10,786 nucleotides of DNA from positions 1-10,786 of the forward strand of contig JAUIKP010000064.1 of assembly GCA_030430725.1 (NCBI GenBank). Reading direction: 5' to 3'. This document shows, in pieces, positions 4,615 through 10,786 of the stretch (positions are counted from its first letter, which is position 1; each line of letters opens with the position of its first letter). Under the pieces are notes generated by a model. It made no database searches and was not told where the DNA came from. It was given only the letters and a program-made list of their open reading frames with translations. This DNA is from Nitrospiria bacterium. Lineage in GTDB: Bacteria > Nitrospirota > Nitrospiria > Nitrospirales > UBA8639. The position numbers and the translations under genes are program-made.

Positions 4615-5739
4615 ATGAAAATTAAAATAACCAGGGAGGACTTGTTAACCGCACTCCAACGCGTACAGGGAGTGGTGGAGAAGCGAAATACCATGCCTAT
4701 TCTGGCGAATATTCTTTTAGAGGCCAAGCCGGAAGGTTTGGATATTGTGGCCACTGACTTAGAAATTGGCATGAGAGGGCTTTATAAGGCCACGGTCCAT
4801 GAGCCCGGGTCGGTCACATTTTCCGCTCGAACCCTTTTTGATATTTTGAAAGAAATCCGGCATTCCGATATTGAATTGTTGGTGGGGGAAAATAATTGGG
4901 TGACGGTGAAGGCTGGAAAAAGCCAATTTCGTGTGGTGGGTTTACCCAGTAAGGATTACCCTGCCCTTCCAACTATTGAACGGGAAGGGTTAATGGCGCT
5001 CCCCGCCCAAGGATTGTTGCAGCTTTTGAAAAAGACGGTCTTTGCCGTGGGGGAAAAAGATACCCGATATGTGTTGAACGGCCTCCTTCTCACCCTGATT
5101 CCTTCAGGAGCTACAGTGACGCTTCGTTTGGTGGGAACCGACGGCCATCGATTAGCTTGGGCTGAGCAGGAAGTGACTCCTGAGAAAGCCGCTATCCCCT
5201 CAGCAGAAATTAAGGTCATTATTCCCAAAAAAGCGGCCATAGAAATCCGGCGACTCTTGGAAGAAGACGACGAACAACCGTTCCTTGGGTTTACAAAAAA
5301 TATGTTGATCCTTCGGAAAAGCGGGTTGGTGTTAACCTCCCGCATTATGGAAGGGACCTATCCCAACTACCAGCAGGTGGTACCGAAAGATAGCCCCAAA
5401 AAAGTTACCGTCAACAAGTCCGATTTGGAGGGTGCCCTTCGAAGAGTGGCCATCCTATCGAAAGATAAGGCCCATGCCGTGAAATTGTCCATCAATCCCG
5501 ATCACATTCATCTTTCTTCAAAAAGTCCGGATTTAGGAGAAGCGGATGAAGACATCCCGGCTAAATTTGTGGGAGAGAATTTTTCTACGGGATTTAACGC
5601 CAGGTATTTCCTGGATGTGTTATCCGTCATTGAAACGGAAACGCTGACCCTTCAAATGGAAACACCCCTAAGCCCATGTTTGATTCAGGAACAGGGAAAT
5701 CCCACGTTCAAAGCCGTGGTAATGCCCGTGAAGGTTTGA
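4615..5739 (+). CDS. dnaN: DNA polymerase III beta subunit (sliding clamp)
   Basis: The beta clamp encircles DNA as a dimer and tethers polymerase III and other replication and repair factors. The 374 residues match the usual 365-380 and would form three similar domains (about 1-120, 121-250, 251-374). Family landmarks are KRNTMPILANILLEA (23-37), ATDLEIGM (46-53), GTDGHRLAWAEQE (174-186), EGTYPNYQQVVP (246-257) and the C-terminal VVMPVKV, close to the usual MPMRL ending that lines the partner-binding pocket. An AGGA sequence lies a few bases before the ATG. It follows dnaA closely and is probably co-transcribed. The recF gene often found next is absent; gyrB follows after 56 bases. Confidence 0.98.
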   Translation: MKIKITREDLLTALQRVQGVVEKRNTMPILANILLEAKPEGLDIVATDLEIGMRGLYKATVHEPGSVTFSARTLFDILKEIRHSDIELLVGENNWVTVKAGKSQFRVVGLPSKDYPALPTIEREGLMALPAQGLLQLLKKTVFAVGEKDTRYVLNGLLLTLIPSGATVTLRLVGTDGHRLAWAEQEVTPEKAAIPSAEIKVIIPKKAAIEIRRLLEEDDEQPFLGFTKNMLILRKSGLVLTSRIMEGTYPNYQQVVPKDSPKKVTVNKSDLEGALRRVAILSKDKAHAVKLSINPDHIHLSSKSPDLGEADEDIPAKFVGENFSTGFNARYFLDVLSVIETETLTLQMETPLSPCLIQEQGNPTFKAVVMPVKV

Positions 5740-5789
5740 CGGATTTGACCCAACAGACGTTTCTTCTTCCACACGCAGTCAAAGCCTAA

Positions 5790-8300
<2,511 letters not shown>

Positions 8301-8402
8301 CAGGTGCCTTCTTTTGATCGGGTGACTCCGAATGCTGAGCCAGAGCCAATCCAGTCAACGTGCAGAGCATGAAGGGCGATGATCCCTTTCGAGGAGTGAT
8401 GA
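8301..8402. other. gyrB-gyrA spacer with gyrA ribosome binding site
   Basis: The 102-base spacer has no strong promoter or terminator by eye. A small stem AAGGG (8372-8376) with CCCTT (8384-8388) precedes the GAGGAG Shine-Dalgarno sequence (8391-8396). That sequence is six bases before the gyrA ATG at 8403. A nearer ATG at 8399 leads only to MNAG-stop, which supports the 8403 start. Confidence 0.55.
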
Positions 8403-10786
8403 ATGCCGGTTGAGCCACGTCTAACGCAAGTTGCCATTGAAGATGAAATGCGTTTGTCCTATTTGGACTACGCCATGAGCGTCATTGTCGGGCGGGCGTT
8501 GCCGGACGTGCGAGACGGGCTCAAGCCGGTTCATCGGCGCATCCTGTATGGCATGAATGAAATGGGCCTGGCTGCGGGGAAGCCCTACAGAAAATCCGCA
8601 AAAATTGTCGGCGAAATCATGGGTAACTATCACCCGCATGGTGATTCCGCCATTTACGACACGTTGGTTCGTATGGCCCAGGATTTCAATATGCGGTATC
8701 CCCTGGTGGATGGCCAGGGAAACTATGGCTCGGTTGACGGCGATCCGCCCGCAGCCATGCGCTACACCGAAGCCCGCTTAACCAAGTTGGCCGAGGAAAT
8801 GCTGGTCGATATCGACCGGGAGACCGTGAATTTTACCCCGACGTACGATGAGTCGTCCCAAGAGCCCATCGTGTTACCGGCTCGTATTCCGAATCTGTTG
8901 GTGAATGGAGCAGGAGGAATTGCGGTCGGGTATGCCACCAACATTCCCACGCATAATCTAGGCGAAGTCGTCGCCGCGCTGATTGCCCTTGTTGAACGGC
9001 CCGAGGTGACCATTCAGGAGCTCATGGAGTTCATTCCGGGGCCGGATTTTCCCACCGCCGGATTTATCTATGGCACGCAAGGGATCAAAGACGCCTATGA
9101 AACGGGACGCGGTCTCTTATCTCTTCGGGCGAAGGCCGAAATCGAGGTGGATGAACGGACCGAACGGGCGCGTATCATCGTAACGGAACTGCCGTATCAG
9201 GTTAACAAAGCCAAACTGATAGAAAAAATCGCCGATCTCATCCACGAAAAACGGGTGGAAGGGATTTCCGATCTTCGCGACGAATCCGACCGGGACGGAC
9301 TCCGCGTGGTGATCGAGCTGAAGAAAAACGAAAACCCTTCGGTTCTGCTGAACCAATTATATAAACACACCCAGATGCAAACGACCTTCGGGGTCATCAT
9401 GTTGGCCTTGGTGGGGAACCGTCCGGAGGTGTTGACCCTCAAACAGATTTTGACCGCGTTTCTTGAACACCGGAAAGAAGTGGTGATTCGCCGGACCGCG
9501 TACGAACTTCGCAAGGCCGAAGAACGTGCCCACATCTTAGAGGGCTTGAGGCGGGCTTTAGAGTTCCTGGATGAGGTCATCGCTCTGATCCGTGGAGCGT
9601 CTTCTCCCGAAACCGCTCGCCAGGGCCTGGTGAGCCGGTTTACCTTGAGCGAGGTGCAAGCTACAGCCATTTTGGACATGCGGCTGCAGCGTCTGACTCA
9701 ACTGGAACAGGACAAGCTCACACAGGAATATAACGAACTGGTCTCCCGCATTGCCCATTTGCGCACCGTCCTAGCGTCTGATGCGATGGTGCGACAAATC
9801 GTGAAGCAGGAACTCGTCGAAATCAAAGAGCAATATTCCGATGAGCGACGCACGCAGATTCTTCCTGCCGAAGCTGAGTTACAAATGGAAGATCTCATCG
9901 CGGAGGAAGAAGTCGTCGTGACCATTACGCATGCCGGATATATTAAGCGGAATGCCGTTTCCATCTATCGGGCTCAACGCCGAGGTGGAAAAGGGAAAGT
10001 CGGCATGGGAATTAAAGAAGAAGACTTTGTTGAACAAATCTTTACAGCTTCAACGCATGATTACCTGTTGTTCTTTACCGATGCCGGTCGCGTGTACTGG
10101 CTTAAAGTGTACCAATTGCCCGATGTCGGGCGGTCCAGCAAAGGGAAAGCCATTGTCAATTTATTAACCATCAGTCAAGGCGAGCGGGTCACGGCCACCC
10201 TGCCGGTCCGGGTGTTTGCCGAAGACCAGTATGTCGTGATGGCCACGCAAAAAGGCTATATCAAGAAAACCGATCTGGCCGCATTCAGCCATCCCAGGCA
10301 AGGCGGGATTATTGCGTTGACCCTGGAGGAAGGCGACCGGCTCATCGGCGTGGATATCACGGATGGCACGAGAGAAATTCTCCTGGGCACCCGACTGGGT
10401 ATTGTGATTCGCTTTCGTGAGGAAGATGTCCGTCCGGTGGGGCGAACGGCCCGCGGAGTCAGGGGCATCACCTTGGGCAAGAATAATGAAGTCATTGGGA
10501 TGGTCACGATTACCAGTGAAACGCAATCCTCCATTCTGACCGTCACCGAACGCGGGTATGGTAAGCGCACACAGGTAGAGGAATATCGGCTCCAATCACG
10601 GGCCGGCAAAGGGGTCATTAGCGTCAAAGTCACGGAGAAAAACGGGCCGGCCATTTCGTTCCATCAAGTCTGGGAATCCGATGAAATCATGCTCATGTCT
10701 GCAGAGGGTATGATCCTTCGCACCAGCATGGGAGATATCAGGGAAATCGGACGCAATGCCCAGGGGGTACGAAGAATCATACCCTC
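8403..10786 (+). CDS. gyrA: DNA gyrase subunit A (3' end cut by window edge)
   Basis: GyrA cuts and rejoins the DNA gate of gyrase and wraps DNA for negative supercoiling. The window holds 794 codons from ATG 8403. The N-terminus [20 protein letters not shown] leads into [29 protein letters not shown]. The quinolone region [10 protein letters not shown] (77-86) has Ser82 and Asp86 at the positions of E. coli S83 and D87. The catalytic tyrosine is Y121 in [10 protein letters not shown]. Later come [22 protein letters not shown] and the breakage-rejoining coiled coil. The GyrA box reads QRRGGKG (525-531), opening the beta-pinwheel wrapping domain with repeated blades to the window end ([10 protein letters not shown]). 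The box marks this as GyrA rather than ParC. Base use is visibly richer in G and C than in dnaA and dnaN. Confidence 0.97.
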   Translation, partial: MPVEPRLTQVAIEDEMRLSYLDYAMSVIVGRALPDVRDGLKPVHRRILYGMNEMGLAAGKPYRKSAKIVGEIMGNYHPHGDSAIYDTLVRMAQDFNMRYPLVDGQGNYGSVDGDPPAAMRYTEARLTKLAEEMLVDIDRETVNFTPTYDESSQEPIVLPARIPNLLVNGAGGIAVGYATNIPTHNLGEVVAALIALVERPEVTIQELMEFIPGPDFPTAGFIYGTQGIKDAYETGRGLLSLRAKAEIEVDERTERARIIVTELPYQVNKAKLIEKIADLIHEKRVEGISDLRDESDRDGLRVVIELKKNENPSVLLNQLYKHTQMQTTFGVIMLALVGNRPEVLTLKQILTAFLEHRKEVVIRRTAYELRKAEERAHILEGLRRALEFLDEVIALIRGASSPETARQGLVSRFTLSEVQATAILDMRLQRLTQLEQDKLTQEYNELVSRIAHLRTVLASDAMVRQIVKQELVEIKEQYSDERRTQILPAEAELQMEDLIAEEEVVVTITHAGYIKRNAVSIYRAQRRGGKGKVGMGIKEEDFVEQIFTASTHDYLLFFTDAGRVYWLKVYQLPDVGRSSKGKAIVNLLTISQGERVTATLPVRVFAEDQYVVMATQKGYIKKTDLAAFSHPRQGGIIALTLEEGDRLIGVDITDGTREILLGTRLGIVIRFREEDVRPVGRTARGVRGITLGKNNEVIGMVTITSETQSSILTVTERGYGKRTQVEEYRLQSRAGKGVISVKVTEKNGPAISFHQVWESDEIMLMSAEGMILRTSMGDIREIGRNAQGVRRIIP

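Noticed and set aside
4392..4772. 126-codon minus-strand open frame spanning the dnaA-dnaN junction
   Set aside because: It covers the conserved ends of both genes in antisense and has no family features.
8631..8662. Possible quinolone-resistance changes in gyrA
   Set aside because: Ser82 and Asp86 are the sensitive-type residues at the positions of E. coli S83 and D87.
9197..9679. 160-codon open frame on the minus strand inside gyrA
   Set aside because: It is antisense to strongly conserved GyrA sequence, is Ser/Arg-rich, and has no recognisable domain or ribosome site, so it is a shadow frame.

Overview
This window is the replication-origin neighbourhood of a bacterial chromosome. It carries the leftward cluster rpmH-rnpA-yidD and the rightward cluster dnaA-dnaN-gyrB-gyrA. 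Between them lie hisS and a pair of small genes resembling the TusC (DsrF) and TusB (DsrH) sulfur-relay proteins. The organism is probably Gram-negative-like: GyrB is 834 residues long and has the large domain insertion between TOPRIM and the C-terminal QRYKGLG motif that is typical of E. coli-type GyrB. The combination (dnaA-dnaN-gyrB-gyrA without recF, moderate GC, DsrE-fold genes at the origin) would fit Nitrospirota or a related lineage, but that placement is inference only.

Layout. Positions 1-697 (minus strand) hold the 3'-truncated yidD, rnpA and rpmH, transcribed leftward from a near-consensus promoter at 738-766. Positions 698-895 are a divergent control region with a second strong promoter (821-849) facing right into hisS (896-2146). 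Positions 2147-2317 are a very T-rich spacer with a weak terminator candidate and promoter candidates. Positions 2318-2937 hold the TusC-like/TusB-like pair. Positions 2938-3223 form the best oriC candidate. It contains a hairpin, a TAG-rich DnaA-trio-like tract, AT-rich TTTAAATT repeats and DnaA boxes, two of which overlap the dnaA start. Positions 3204-10786 hold dnaA, dnaN, gyrB and a 3'-truncated gyrA, closely packed on one strand.

The gene set joins three jobs: replication initiation and supercoiling (DnaA, beta clamp, gyrase), RNA and protein synthesis and membrane insertion (L34, RNase P protein, YidD, HisRS), and probably a sulfur-transfer function of unknown target. Most genes point away from the candidate origin. 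The exceptions are hisS and the Tus-like pair, which read toward it.

The most unusual observation is rnpA. Its conserved N-terminus lies upstream of the only in-frame start codon. It joins an ATG overlapping the rpmH stop only through a -1 shift (or one extra T) at a run of eight T, which is preceded by a Shine-Dalgarno-like AGGGGGAGGG. This is either a homopolymer sequencing error or a programmed recoding/slippage site. The second is the origin itself, where a DnaA-trio-like tract can be read directly. I found no mobile elements, CRISPR arrays, tRNA or rRNA genes.
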